Of a DNA stretch of 23,729 bases, positions 16,784-23,729 are shown piece after piece (within the stretch, counting starts at the first letter, position 1; each line of letters opens with the position of its first letter). Position numbers and translations under genes: made by a program. Below the pieces are notes generated by a model, which had not been told where the DNA came from, ran no database searches, and saw only the letters and a list, made by a program, of their open reading frames with translations. The stretch comes from JBGVSA01 sp041807905 (GTDB taxonomy: Bacteria > Pseudomonadota > Gammaproteobacteria > Burkholderiales > Rhodocyclaceae): the NCBI RefSeq assembly GCF_041807905.1, contig NZ_JBGVSA010000040.1, positions 1-23,729 on the forward strand, written 5' to 3'.

Positions 16784-17419
16784 TTACTTCGGCTGCGGCG
16801 TCAGGCGCAGATACGGACGCTCCGCACGATAGCCCGCCGGAAAACGGCGCTTGATCTCGTCCGGGTCCTGCAGCGACGGCACGATGACGACTTCATCGCC
16901 CTGCTTCCAGTTGCCCGGTGTTGCCACCGAATGCTTGTCGGTGAGCTGCAGTGAATCGATGACGCGCAGGATCTCGTCGAAATTGCGTCCTGTGCTGGCC
17001 GGGTAGGTGATGACCAAGCGCACCTTCTTGTTCGGATCGATCACGAACAGCGAACGCACCGTCGCCGTCGTGCTCGCGTTCGGATGAATCAGGTCGTACA
17101 GCTCCGACACCTTGCGGTCCGCATCCGCGATGATGGGAAAGTTCACCGTCGTTCGCTGCGTATCGTTGATGTCGTCGATCCACTTCACGTGCGACTCGAC
17201 CGGGTCGACCGACAGCGCGATCACCTTCACGCCGCGCTCGGCGAACTTGTCCTTGAGCTTGGCCGTCAGCCCCAGCTCGGTGGTGCACACGGGCGTAAAG
17301 TCGGCTGGGTGCGAAAACAGCACGCCCCAGCTATTGCCCAGCCATTCATGAAAGCGAATCCGGCCTTCCGACGAGTCCTGCTCGAAATCGGGCGCCGTAT
17401 CTCCAAGCCGCAAACTCAT
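16784..17419 (-). CDS. 1-Cys peroxiredoxin (Prx6 family)
   Basis: A 211-residue cytosolic peroxidase that reduces hydrogen peroxide and alkyl hydroperoxides. The thioredoxin-like fold starts at LRLGDTAPDFEQDSSEG. The active site reads SHPADFTPVCTTELG, with the peroxidatic Cys in PVCTTE. The length above 200 residues and the extended C-terminal domain (from about residue 160, ending ERPYLRLTPQPK) place it in the Prx6/1-Cys group rather than AhpC. No obvious resolving cysteine is present. Its ATG overlaps the stop of the upstream hydrolase (ATGA), so it is translated by coupling and is the last gene of the operon. Related proteins are called LsfA in Pseudomonas. Confidence 0.94.
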   Translation of the reverse strand: MSLRLGDTAPDFEQDSSEGRIRFHEWLGNSWGVLFSHPADFTPVCTTELGLTAKLKDKFAERGVKVIALSVDPVESHVKWIDDINDTQRTTVNFPIIADADRKVSELYDLIHPNASTTATVRSLFVIDPNKKVRLVITYPASTGRNFDEILRVIDSLQLTDKHSVATPGNWKQGDEVVIVPSLQDPDEIKRRFPAGYRAERPYLRLTPQPK

Positions 17420-18051
17420 GATGCCTCTCCCAAATAGCTCATCCAGTTGAAACCGCCGCGTCGCGGTGCGTTGCCGTTCTTGCGCACGGACTTGCCGGCG
17501 CTGCCGGCGGCATCCAGCCGCCCCAGCGGCAGATCCGACTGCGTCTGGCGAAGCTGCTCAAAAATGCGTAGCCCTTCCGGCCAAGGCCCGAATCCTGAAT
17601 CGATGTTGATATGCCCGGCGGCGCCGACATTGATGAAGTGGCTGCCCCAGCGCTCGGCCAGGTATGCCGCCTTCATCAGGCGCACCCACGGATCGTTGGT
17701 GCTTGCCACCACCACGCTCGGAAAGCCGAGGTGCTGGTCGGGCAGCATTTCGCGCACGCCGAATTTATCCGGGTCTGCCGGCGCGACGAACATCACGCCC
17801 GCGATGCGGTCGCGGAAATCCCACGCCGCATGCGCGCTGGCCAGACAGCCAAAGCTATGCGCCACGATCCACACATGGCCGTTGGCACGATCCAGCTCAC
17901 GCCGGACGGCTCCTGCCCAACGCGGCAGGTACGGCGTTTCCCAATCGCTCTGCTCGACGCGCACCGCGCCCGGCAATTGCGACTCGAACCAGCTCTGCCA
18001 ATGTTGTGGCCCGCTGCCGTGAAGGCCGGGCACGATGAGCACAGTGGACAT
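17416..18051 (-). CDS. RBBP9/YdeN-type alpha/beta hydrolase
   Basis: A 211-residue cytosolic serine hydrolase of the RBBP9/YdeN (DUF1234-like) group. The start TVLIVPGLHGSGPQHWQSWFE is the signature of this family. The nucleophile elbow is AHSFGCLAS, with the Ser in the HSFG motif. The acid lies in ASTNDPWV, and the catalytic His is in GAAGHINIDSGFGPWPEG. The usual fold ends near residue 180; the remaining 30 residues are basic and probably disordered. Its stop overlaps the peroxiredoxin start, and it begins 24 bases after the molbindin-like gene. CGGAG lies ten bases before the ATG. The natural substrate is unknown; small esters are the usual test substrates for the family. Confidence 0.9.
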   Translation of the reverse strand: MSTVLIVPGLHGSGPQHWQSWFESQLPGAVRVEQSDWETPYLPRWAGAVRRELDRANGHVWIVAHSFGCLASAHAAWDFRDRIAGVMFVAPADPDKFGVREMLPDQHLGFPSVVVASTNDPWVRLMKAAYLAERWGSHFINVGAAGHINIDSGFGPWPEGLRIFEQLRQTQSDLPLGRLDAAGSAGKSVRKNGNAPRRGGFNWMSYLGEAS

Positions 18052-18074
18052 GGTGCAGCTCCGTCAGGCGGCCA

Positions 18075-18290
18075 TCAGAGGGTCGCGATGGACACCTCGG
18101 TCGACTTGACCAGGGCCACGACCTCGCGCCCCACCTTGAGGCCCAGCTCATCGACCGAGCGCGTCGTGATCACCGACGTGACGATGCCCGACGACGTCTC
18201 CACATCGACCTCGCTGACCACGTCCCCGCGCACGATCTCCTTGACCTTGCCGCGGAACTGGTTGCGCACATTGATCGCCTGGATGCTCAT
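18075..18290 (-). CDS. Molbindin-like TOBE/Mop domain protein, 71 aa
   Basis: A single Mop (TOBE) domain protein, expected to form a hexamer that binds and stores molybdate or tungstate in the cytosol. The sequence follows the family closely: INVRNQFRGKVKEIVRG at the start, then VSEVDVETSSGIVTSVITTRSVDELGLKVGREVVALVKSTEV. The length of 71 residues matches known molbindins (about 68-72). It is the first gene of the operon with the hydrolase and peroxiredoxin. No molybdate transporter or cofactor-synthesis gene is in view, so the physiological link is not explained. A purine-rich stretch precedes the ATG. Confidence 0.92.
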   Translation of the reverse strand: MSIQAINVRNQFRGKVKEIVRGDVVSEVDVETSSGIVTSVITTRSVDELGLKVGREVVALVKSTEVSIATL

Positions 18291-18332
18291 GTTCGTTCTC
18301 TCTGTCTGATTGGGGTACGGCCACTGTACGAG

Positions 18333-18728
18333 GTGAAGCGGGCCGGAGGGAACGAATTAAAGGTGCATTGCATATTCCACGCTGCGCTGTGGACAAGACG
18401 TGTCTGGTGTCATGGCGCGATCCGCATGCCGGGCGGCATGGACGGCATTTCGTCATCGCCGCGGAAAGTCTATAGTCCCCGACGCGCGGCGGCTCGGGCC
18501 GAGGTGTTCGATCCGCCACTGTTCGCCGCCTTGTGCAGTGCCAATTTCATGCAGGCGGTGCAACGCCCCGCCAGGTACCAACAGCTTCTCGCACCCATGA
18601 GCCTGGCGTCGGACGAAAGGATCGCCTTCCTGCTCGGCGTTGCAGAACCCAATTCGTTCTATCGGGCATTCCAGGACTTGACGGGGCAGACACCTGACAG
18701 TGCCCGTCATGCCATGCGTGTGAACTGA
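18333..18728 (+). pseudogene. Remnant of an AraC-family regulator (C-terminal HTH fragment)
   Basis: The open frame ends with ERIAFLLGVAEPNSFYRAF followed by QDLTGQTPDSAR, which is the second helix-turn-helix and C-terminal signature of AraC/XylS regulators. Just before it, YQQLLAPM resembles the FQQLL segment of the same family, but about a dozen residues normally found between these parts are missing. Nothing upstream in this frame resembles the rest of an AraC protein. I therefore read 18573-18728 as a degraded fragment and 18333-18572 as non-coding. It lies directly before the broken oxidoreductase gene, which it may once have regulated. Confidence 0.55.
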
Positions 18729-18739
18729 GGAGAAGTGCC

Positions 18740-19411
18740 ATGACGGCTCTTGCCGATCAACGCGAAGTCATTCTTGCGGGTGCGACAGGCTTGGTGGGCG
18801 GTCAGATACTGCAGGCCTTGCTGGCCGAGCCGAATGTAGGACGGGTGCATGCGCTGGGGCGTCGGGCACCGAACGTCAGCCATCCCAAGTTGCAGGTTCA
18901 CATCGTGGATTTCGGCCGTCTGCCAACGCTCCCCAGGGCTGACGAGGTGTATCTGGCGCTGGGCACCACCATCAAGGTTGCCGGCAGCCAGGCGGCGTTT
19001 CGCGCCGTCGATCTTGAAGCCAATCTTGCTGTGGCTCAGGCAGCCGTCGCTGCCGGTGCTCGCCGCATAGGGGTGGTCAGCGCCGCAGCGGCAAACGCGA
19101 CATCCTCCGTGTTCTACAACCGCGTGAAGGGCGAGCTGGAGGACGCGCTCAAGGCTATGGATCTTGCAGCACTGGTGATTGCATAGCCCTCGCTTCTGCT
19201 GGACTACCGCAGCGGCCTGCAACAACCCACGCGCATCGGGGAACTGATCGCGATTCCGATCGCAAAGCTGCTTGCTCCCGTCCTGCCCGGCACCTACCGC
19301 CCGGTACATGCGCGGGCGGTGGCGCTGTCGCTGATCAAAACCGTTCCGATGGCGGCAGGAGTGCTCGTACTGGCTTCGGATGAGCTTGCCAGGCTGGGCA
19401 ATAGCAACTGA
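18740..19411 (+). pseudogene. NAD(P)-binding oxidoreductase, interrupted by an in-frame TAG
   Basis: The product resembles short atypical SDR / NAD(P)H-binding (NmrA- or HTATIP2-like) proteins. The Rossmann motif is VILAGATGLVGGQILQALL (residues 10-28), the second strand ends HALGRR, and FYNRVKGELE supplies the Tyr and Lys of the SDR-type active site. Codon 149 is TAG (19184-19186), in the phrase LVIA-stop-PSLLL where relatives usually read LVIxRPSLLL. The same frame then continues for another 74 codons with family-like sequence (TRIGE, TYRPVHARAVALSLI) to TGA at 19409. A single base change thus splits a 223-residue gene. It could be a nonsense mutation, a sequencing error or stop readthrough. 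A GAGGAGAAG ribosome site precedes the ATG. Confidence 0.75.
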
Positions 19412-19855
19412 AGCCGCGTCCTTTTCTTATCTGTTTACTGCCCTGGCACCGAGAGCCCCCCAACATCCGCCCGGGACGATGTAGACCTTGCAAGCGCAAC
19501 AGAGAGAACGGGCGCTGCTCGCCGAGTTAAGTGGATGGCAGCCGGCATCTCAAAGCCACGTGGGCGAACGCATCCATAGCTCGCCGCCACGCGCCGGACC
19601 CACTCTGCTGTCGCAACTCAATGTGGATGGCCACTCCGCTCGCATGTCGCTGGCATTGAATGCCGACACCTCGCACTTGGAACTGTCCCGCACGGCCGCA
19701 GCCCGTCAGAGCGCCCCGATCTGCATCTCCAATCGCGCCATGCGGTATTTGCTAGACATGGAATACACCTACAGCGATACACACACTCCGACCATATATT
19801 TCCTGCAACAGGTCTGCCGGCAATCAGCTTTCCAACCCAACAGAGGGGAATCGCG
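19412..19855. other. Intergenic region upstream of ggt, no gene supported
   Basis: This 444-base stretch must contain the ggt promoter. An open frame crosses it and runs into ggt in another frame (19488-19895), but its residues look like random translation. TATATT near 19795 could be a -10, though no matching -35 is seen. I find no strong repeat or hairpin. Confidence 0.4.
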
Positions 19856-21838
19856 ATGCAGCGCAGAAATTGGCGATGGGCACTTGTTTCATTGACCGCT
19901 TCGGCGGTCGTCCTGGGGTGCGGTAACGACGACGGCAACACGGCTGGCGATTCCGCTTCTGCCGGCCTCATTGTGGACAGCGATCCGCAAAGCTGCTCGG
20001 CACTCTCCAGCACGGGCACTCCAGTGGTGGTTGGTTCCGGTCTCAGCGGCGACCCGGCCGCACCGGAAGCGGCATCCGGCTATCGCCTGGGCTACAAGGC
20101 CAAGTACTCGAACAGCTACATGGTGGTGGCGAACACGCCGCTGGCGGTAAAAGCGGGCTGCGAAGTGCTCAAATCCGGCGGCACGGCGGTAGACGCCGCG
20201 ATCGCCGTGCAAGCGGTGCTTGGCCTGGTGGAGCCGCAGTCGAGCACCATCGCCGGCAGCGCCTTCATGCTGTACTACGACGCGGCCAGCAAGAAGGTCA
20301 CGGCCTACGACGGCCGCGAAACCGCGCCGGCGGCCGCCAACAATTACTACCTCGTGCGCCAGAACCAGGCCGACGCCTCGTCGCCGGCGCCGGTCCCCAA
20401 TGCGCGGCGCAGCGGCCGCTCGATTGGCGTCCCGGGCGTCATGCGCATGCTCGATATGGCTCACAAAGAGCACGGCAAGCTCGCGTGGCGTGACCTGTTC
20501 AACGAAGGCATCAACCTGGCGAGCAACGGCTACAGAATCCCCGGCCGCCTTGGCGACGCCATCAGCAGCAACGCCGCCAGCCTGCGTCTGGATGCCAACG
20601 CCGTGGCAGCGTTCTTCAACGCCGACGGCACGCCCAAAGCGACCGGCACGTTCACCACGAACGAACCCTACGCGCAGACGCTTCGCACGATCGCCAGCCA
20701 GGGGGCCGACGCGTTGTACACCGGGCAACTGGCCGCCGACATCGTGGCCAAGGCCGCCCAGTCGGTGGGGGACGATGCCGCCCGCACGCCGATCACGCCC
20801 AGCCTCATGACGGTGGATGACATCAAGAACTACCAGGCCAAGAAGCGCGATCCGGTGTGCGCCACATACCGCGACGCCTATTACGTCTGCACCATGGCCC
20901 CGCCTTCGTCAGGGGGCATCGGCATCGCTCAGTCGTTGGGCATCCTTGAGACCTTCAACCTTTCGCAATATGCGCCAACCAATCCGGCCAACGAAGGCGG
21001 CATACCCAGCGTGCTGGGTGTGCATCTCATTTCGGATGCCGAACGACTGGCGTACGCGGACCGCGACAAGTACGTCGCCGACACCGATTTCGTCCCGCTG
21101 CCGGGCAATGGCGTGTCGACCATGATCGACAAGGCTTATCTCAAGCAGCGCGCCGCGCTCATCAACCCCAACGGCAATTCAATCGGCGTCGCCCCCGCAG
21201 GCAACCTCGGGGACGTACCGCTGGGCGTCGACAAAACCGTCGAGCATGGCACCACGCATTTCTCCATTGTTGACGCCTACGGCAACGTCGTCTCGATGAC
21301 CACGACGGTCGAATCGAGCATGGGCTCGTTCCACATGGTGGATGGCTTCTTGCTCACCAACCAGCTCACAGACTTCTCCGCGCAGCCGACCGACAGTACA
21401 GGCGCACTGGTGGCCAACCGCGTGGCCTCCGGCAAGCGTCCACGCAGCACGATGGCACCGACCCTGGTTTTCAGGGGCACGCAACCCGGGGACTTCTTCA
21501 TGGCCACGGGCTCGCCCGGCGGCGCCACCATCATCCAGTACGTGCTCAAGACGGTGGTGGGCGCGATCGACTGGGGGCTCGATGCGCAGCAGGCCACCTC
21601 GCTGGTGAACTTCGGCGCCGCCAACAGCGCCACCACCAACGTGGACGGCTCGAATACCTCGCTCGATCTGAGTGCGCTCATTGCCGGCCTGCGGGCAAAG
21701 GGCCACACGGTGTCCAATGGCGCCCAGTCCAGCGGGGTATCGACCATCATGCGCGTCACCCGGAACGGCCAGACCCAACTGGAAGGCGGGGTCGACCCTC
21801 GGCGCGAAGGCATTGTCCTCGGCGACGGCGCCATGTGA
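19856..21838 (+). CDS. ggt: Gamma-glutamyltransferase, probable lipoprotein
   Basis: A 660-residue Ntn hydrolase precursor that cleaves the gamma-glutamyl bond of glutathione and related compounds and transfers it to amino acids or water. Family marks: ANTPLAVKAGCEVLKSGGTAVDAAIAVQ, VEPQSSTIAGSAFMLYYD, GVPGVMRML, APPSSGGIGIAQ, and the autoprocessing site EHGTTHFSIVD. Thr466 should become the new N-terminal nucleophile, giving subunits of about 465 and 195 residues. NQLTDFS and GSPGGATIIQYVL complete the active site. The N-terminus has a signal peptide with lipobox VLGC and a Ser/Asp/Gly linker, so it is probably anchored in a membrane facing the periplasm. It is about 80 residues longer than the E. 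coli enzyme because of this linker. GAGGGGAA precedes the ATG. Confidence 0.95.
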   Translation: MQRRNWRWALVSLTASAVVLGCGNDDGNTAGDSASAGLIVDSDPQSCSALSSTGTPVVVGSGLSGDPAAPEAASGYRLGYKAKYSNSYMVVANTPLAVKAGCEVLKSGGTAVDAAIAVQAVLGLVEPQSSTIAGSAFMLYYDAASKKVTAYDGRETAPAAANNYYLVRQNQADASSPAPVPNARRSGRSIGVPGVMRMLDMAHKEHGKLAWRDLFNEGINLASNGYRIPGRLGDAISSNAASLRLDANAVAAFFNADGTPKATGTFTTNEPYAQTLRTIASQGADALYTGQLAADIVAKAAQSVGDDAARTPITPSLMTVDDIKNYQAKKRDPVCATYRDAYYVCTMAPPSSGGIGIAQSLGILETFNLSQYAPTNPANEGGIPSVLGVHLISDAERLAYADRDKYVADTDFVPLPGNGVSTMIDKAYLKQRAALINPNGNSIGVAPAGNLGDVPLGVDKTVEHGTTHFSIVDAYGNVVSMTTTVESSMGSFHMVDGFLLTNQLTDFSAQPTDSTGALVANRVASGKRPRSTMAPTLVFRGTQPGDFFMATGSPGGATIIQYVLKTVVGAIDWGLDAQQATSLVNFGAANSATTNVDGSNTSLDLSALIAGLRAKGHTVSNGAQSSGVSTIMRVTRNGQTQLEGGVDPRREGIVLGDGAM

Positions 21839-21844
21839 GGCGAA

Positions 21845-21877
21845 ACAAGGCGCATCTCGAACAGAGCTGCGCCTTGT
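21845..21877. terminator. Probable bidirectional terminator between ggt and the LuxR-type gene
   Basis: A perfect 10-bp inverted repeat (ACAAGGCGCA/TGCGCCTTGT) with a 13-base loop, starting six bases after the ggt stop. On the minus strand it is followed by TTCGCC, so neither side has a strong T-run. Its position between convergent genes supports a termination role. Confidence 0.5.
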
Positions 21878-21967
21878 CGCACAGAGGCCACGACGAACGG
21901 CATCCCGCTGGAGACCAGGCGTCCAGATCATTGCGCGCCCTGCCGGTACAACAGCGAACGACGCGCT

Positions 21968-22570
21968 TCAGTCGCAGTACAACGCCTCGGCCAGCTCGAT
22001 GAGTTCGATCACGTCCGTGCAACCGAGCGCCCGCATGACATTCGATTTGCGGGTACGTATCGTGCTGACGCTGACGTCCATGGTCTTGGCCATGTCCTTT
22101 ACGCTCATCCCGCGGGCCAGACCCAGGAATACCCTCAAGTCGGATTCGGACAGCGTCGGCAGCGGATCGTCGGGGGCGGCGGGGTAACAGACATACCCAT
22201 CCATGACCGCGTGGATGATCGCCGAGGCGCTGGTGAACAGCGTCTCGTCTTCGACGAAAGCGGTGGCATTGGCCTTGCGGATGCGGTTCACGGAAATCGA
22301 CAGCGCTTTCGGAACGACGACGACTGTCTTCGTCGTGTTGAACGCGGCGAGGCGCGAAATGATGGCCTTGACCGTTTCAAGCGGCGGCACGGCGGTGCCG
22401 AAATGAATGAGCACGATGTCCGGCGCCGCACGTTGGAGACCGTCCACGTCCCCATCCAGACCGATATCCGCGACAACCTTGATCCCGGCTTGCGCCCCGA
22501 GAATGTCCGCCATCGCAGTGGAGAAGAGCGGTCTGTCTCCCATCAGCGCCACCCTGATCGGACGATCCAT
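21968..22570 (-). CDS. LuxR-type regulator with degenerate receiver (BvgA-like)
   Basis: A 200-residue protein with the layout of a NarL/BvgA response regulator. The C-terminal LuxR helix-turn-helix is intact (LPTLSESDLRVFLGLARGMS, then VSVSTIRTRKSNVMRAL). The receiver keeps the fold pattern but has lost its chemistry. The phospho-acceptor position in PDIVLIHFGTAVP is His56 instead of Asp, the N-terminal acidic pair is reduced to MGD, the switch Thr/Ser position after VVVV is Pro, and the conserved Lys near AFVEDE is acidic. It probably works without aspartyl phosphorylation. GGGAGGAAG precedes the ATG. A stand-alone receiver-like gene and an OmpA-like gene lie upstream on the same strand. 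Confidence 0.88.
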   Translation of the reverse strand: MDRPIRVALMGDRPLFSTAMADILGAQAGIKVVADIGLDGDVDGLQRAAPDIVLIHFGTAVPPLETVKAIISRLAAFNTTKTVVVVPKALSISVNRIRKANATAFVEDETLFTSASAIIHAVMDGYVCYPAAPDDPLPTLSESDLRVFLGLARGMSVKDMAKTMDVSVSTIRTRKSNVMRALGCTDVIELIELAEALYCD

Positions 22571-22682
22571 GTCTTCCTCCCTTTCCCCTCTCGCGCGGGG
22601 TCTAGCAGAGCGCCGCGCGGATCAATGCATCGCGTCCATGCGGCATCTCCAAGGCGAACGGAGACGCAGCACGGCCGGCGCC

Positions 22683-23063
22683 TCAGCGCAGCCGCCTGAC
22701 TCGATCATTCACCGCCCGGCACAGGACATCCTGCGACGACTGCCTCACCAATACCGCGTGCGCCGCAATGCGCGGCATCGTCCAGGTCTGCGTGAAATAC
22801 AACGGCGGCACCAGCGCAATGAGTTCGGCATGCTCCCAACGCGCCGGGACAGAAGCGATGTCTTCGATGACTCGGCGCCGCACGCGACAGGCGTCGATGT
22901 CCACGACCACCACATCCGGCGCATGCGCGAGCACGGCGTCGACAAGCTCGGCGATGTCCGTGCACAAGGCCTCCGCCTCCATCCCGTCGCGCAGCCATCC
23001 AGCGATCTGCGCGCCGCGCCACGTACTGCATGCGGCGACGATTGTCGTCAGACGATGTGTCAT
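22683..23063 (-). CDS. Stand-alone receiver-like protein, 126 aa
   Basis: A single-domain protein that resembles a response-regulator receiver without an output domain. Alternating hydrophobic strands and helices fit a CheY-like fold. Asp55 in PDVVVVDIDACR sits where the phospho-acceptor should be, but the N-terminal acidic pair is absent (IVAACSTW) and the position of the conserved Lys has Arg (VLVRQS). I am moderately confident of the fold and not of the function. AAGGAGAACGC precedes the ATG, a very good ribosome site. It lies 54 bases after the OmpA-like gene and 112 bases before the LuxR-type gene with the degenerate receiver, so the three are probably co-transcribed and the two receiver-like proteins may interact. 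Confidence 0.6.
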   Translation of the reverse strand: MTHRLTTIVAACSTWRGAQIAGWLRDGMEAEALCTDIAELVDAVLAHAPDVVVVDIDACRVRRRVIEDIASVPARWEHAELIALVPPLYFTQTWTMPRIAAHAVLVRQSSQDVLCRAVNDRVRRLR

Positions 23064-23081
23064 GCGTTCTCCTTCGCCGAT

Positions 23082-23108
23082 CGGGCGCCGTCATGCTGGC
23101 GGCACCCG
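23082..23108 (-). other. Small intercistronic hairpin
   Basis: A 9-bp stem with one G-U wobble (CGGGTGCCG/CGGCGCCCG on the minus strand) and a nine-base loop, between the OmpA-like gene and the receiver-like gene. No T-run follows. It may attenuate or stabilise the message, or be chance in GC-rich sequence. Confidence 0.3.
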
Positions 23109-23117
23109 CCCCGCACC

Positions 23118-23729
23118 TCACTGCTCCACGCGGATCTCCACGCGCCGGTTCGGTTGCAGACACGCCTTGACGGCATTGCTCGCCGGCCCCGGACATTGCA
23201 CCAGGGGCGCGCCGCTGCCCACGCCCTGGGCGCGCATCGGCTGCGTCACGCCGCGCGCCTTGAGGTAGGCCATCACGGTGTCCGCGCGGCGCTGCGACAG
23301 AGCAGCGTTGTAGGCGTCCGTGCCCAGCCGGTCGGTGTGGCCGACGATGCTCAGCGCCTTGACGGTCTTCACTTTCTGCAAGGTCTCGGCCAGTGCGTCG
23401 AGCTTGGCGCGCCCCTCAGGCAACATGTCGGCCGCGCCACTCTTGTCGAACTTGAAGAGCGCATCCGCCCCGAGGTTGATCACCGGCGGCAGCACTTGCG
23501 GCGGGGGGGGCGGCACGGGTTTGTCGGGTGATGTGCAGCTTTCCAGATCGGCTTGCGCGAGCGCCATCTGCCCTTCCACGCCAGCCACTTTCTTCTGCGC
23601 GGTCTCGAATGCGCGTGCCCAGGCGTTGTGCCCCGCCCACATGAGGTTCACTTCCTGGCAGGCGATGCGCTTCTGTGCCGGTGGGCAGTTCTGGAAGCGC
23701 GGGTCGGCCTTCATCCTGTCGAGGTTCGC
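23118..23729 (-). CDS. OmpA-family peptidoglycan-binding protein, 5' end missing
   Basis: The frame is open to the right edge of the window, so the true start lies outside; an internal Met at 23714 is not convincing as a start because coding-like sequence (ANLDR) continues before it. The visible part has a helical region (residues up to about 60 after that Met) containing NAWARAFETAQKKVAGVEGQ, a poly-proline linker, and a C-terminal OmpA domain. That domain shows VINLGADALFKFDKSG, the NTD-type loop replaced by LSIVGHTDRLGTDAYNAALSQ, and RRADTVMAYLKARGV, ending with NRRVEIRVEQ. Such domains bind meso-diaminopimelate in peptidoglycan and tether the outer membrane. Cys-containing segments (ESC, VQC, KAC) may form a disulfide. 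It is likely the first visible gene of the minus-strand cluster. Confidence 0.9.
   Translation of the reverse strand, partial: ANLDRMKADPRFQNCPPAQKRIACQEVNLMWAGHNAWARAFETAQKKVAGVEGQMALAQADLESCTSPDKPVPPPPPQVLPPVINLGADALFKFDKSGAADMLPEGRAKLDALAETLQKVKTVKALSIVGHTDRLGTDAYNAALSQRRADTVMAYLKARGVTQPMRAQGVGSGAPLVQCPGPASNAVKACLQPNRRVEIRVEQ

Noticed and set aside
19488..19895. A 135-codon plus-strand open frame before ggt.
   Set aside because: It overlaps the beginning of ggt in another frame, has no ribosome site and its composition is not protein-like.

Overview
This is a 23.7 kb GC-rich window that looks like the chromosome of a betaproteobacterium in the order Burkholderiales, possibly close to Pandoraea, Burkholderia or Ralstonia (genus is inference only). 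The main evidence is an EarP/EF-P pair of the Arg32-rhamnosylation type, a BvgA/BvgS-like phosphorelay, and the style of the MFS, peroxiredoxin and OmpA-like genes. I see no tRNA, rRNA, insertion sequence, phage gene or CRISPR array.

Layout, left to right: the 3' end of an endonuclease/exonuclease/phosphatase-family gene (1-194, +) converges on a small conserved-looking gene (199-465, -). A Tat-exported PhoX-type phosphatase lipoprotein follows (585-2561, -), with its own terminator and a candidate Pho box. Next is the most unusual locus, a four-gene minus-strand operon (5910 to 2703). It encodes a 512-residue Gly/Ala/Ser/Thr-rich secreted protein, a 120-residue secreted protein, a stand-alone periplasmic C39 peptidase without an ABC transporter (FapD-like), and a 180-residue secreted protein. 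Two of the three putative substrates carry a double-glycine leader-like motif after an ordinary Sec signal peptide, and all three end in a related Q/N-rich module. I read this as a Fap-like, possibly amyloid or surface-fibre, export system that lacks a recognisable FapF pore in the window.

A GluP/FucP-type sugar symporter (6291-7550, -) is followed by a 640-base A/T-rich intergenic region with two inverted repeats. Then come a BvgA-like response regulator (8191-8901, +) and a 1212-residue BvgS-like hybrid kinase (8940-12578, +), which abuts a convergent MFS transporter (12579-13751, -). A DUF2239 gene, earP and efp run together on the plus strand (13878-16212), ended by a strong terminator, and an Rnk-like gene follows. 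A minus-strand operon encodes a molbindin-like protein, an RBBP9-type hydrolase and a 1-Cys peroxiredoxin.

The segment 18333-19411 looks decayed: an AraC-family C-terminal remnant and an NAD(P)-binding oxidoreductase with an in-frame TAG. After this come a lipoprotein gamma-glutamyltransferase (19856-21838, +) and a minus-strand cluster running in from the right edge. That cluster holds an OmpA-like protein (partial), a stand-alone receiver-like protein and a LuxR-type regulator whose receiver has lost its phospho-acceptor aspartate.

All functional calls come from reading motifs and family resemblance by eye; no database search was run.
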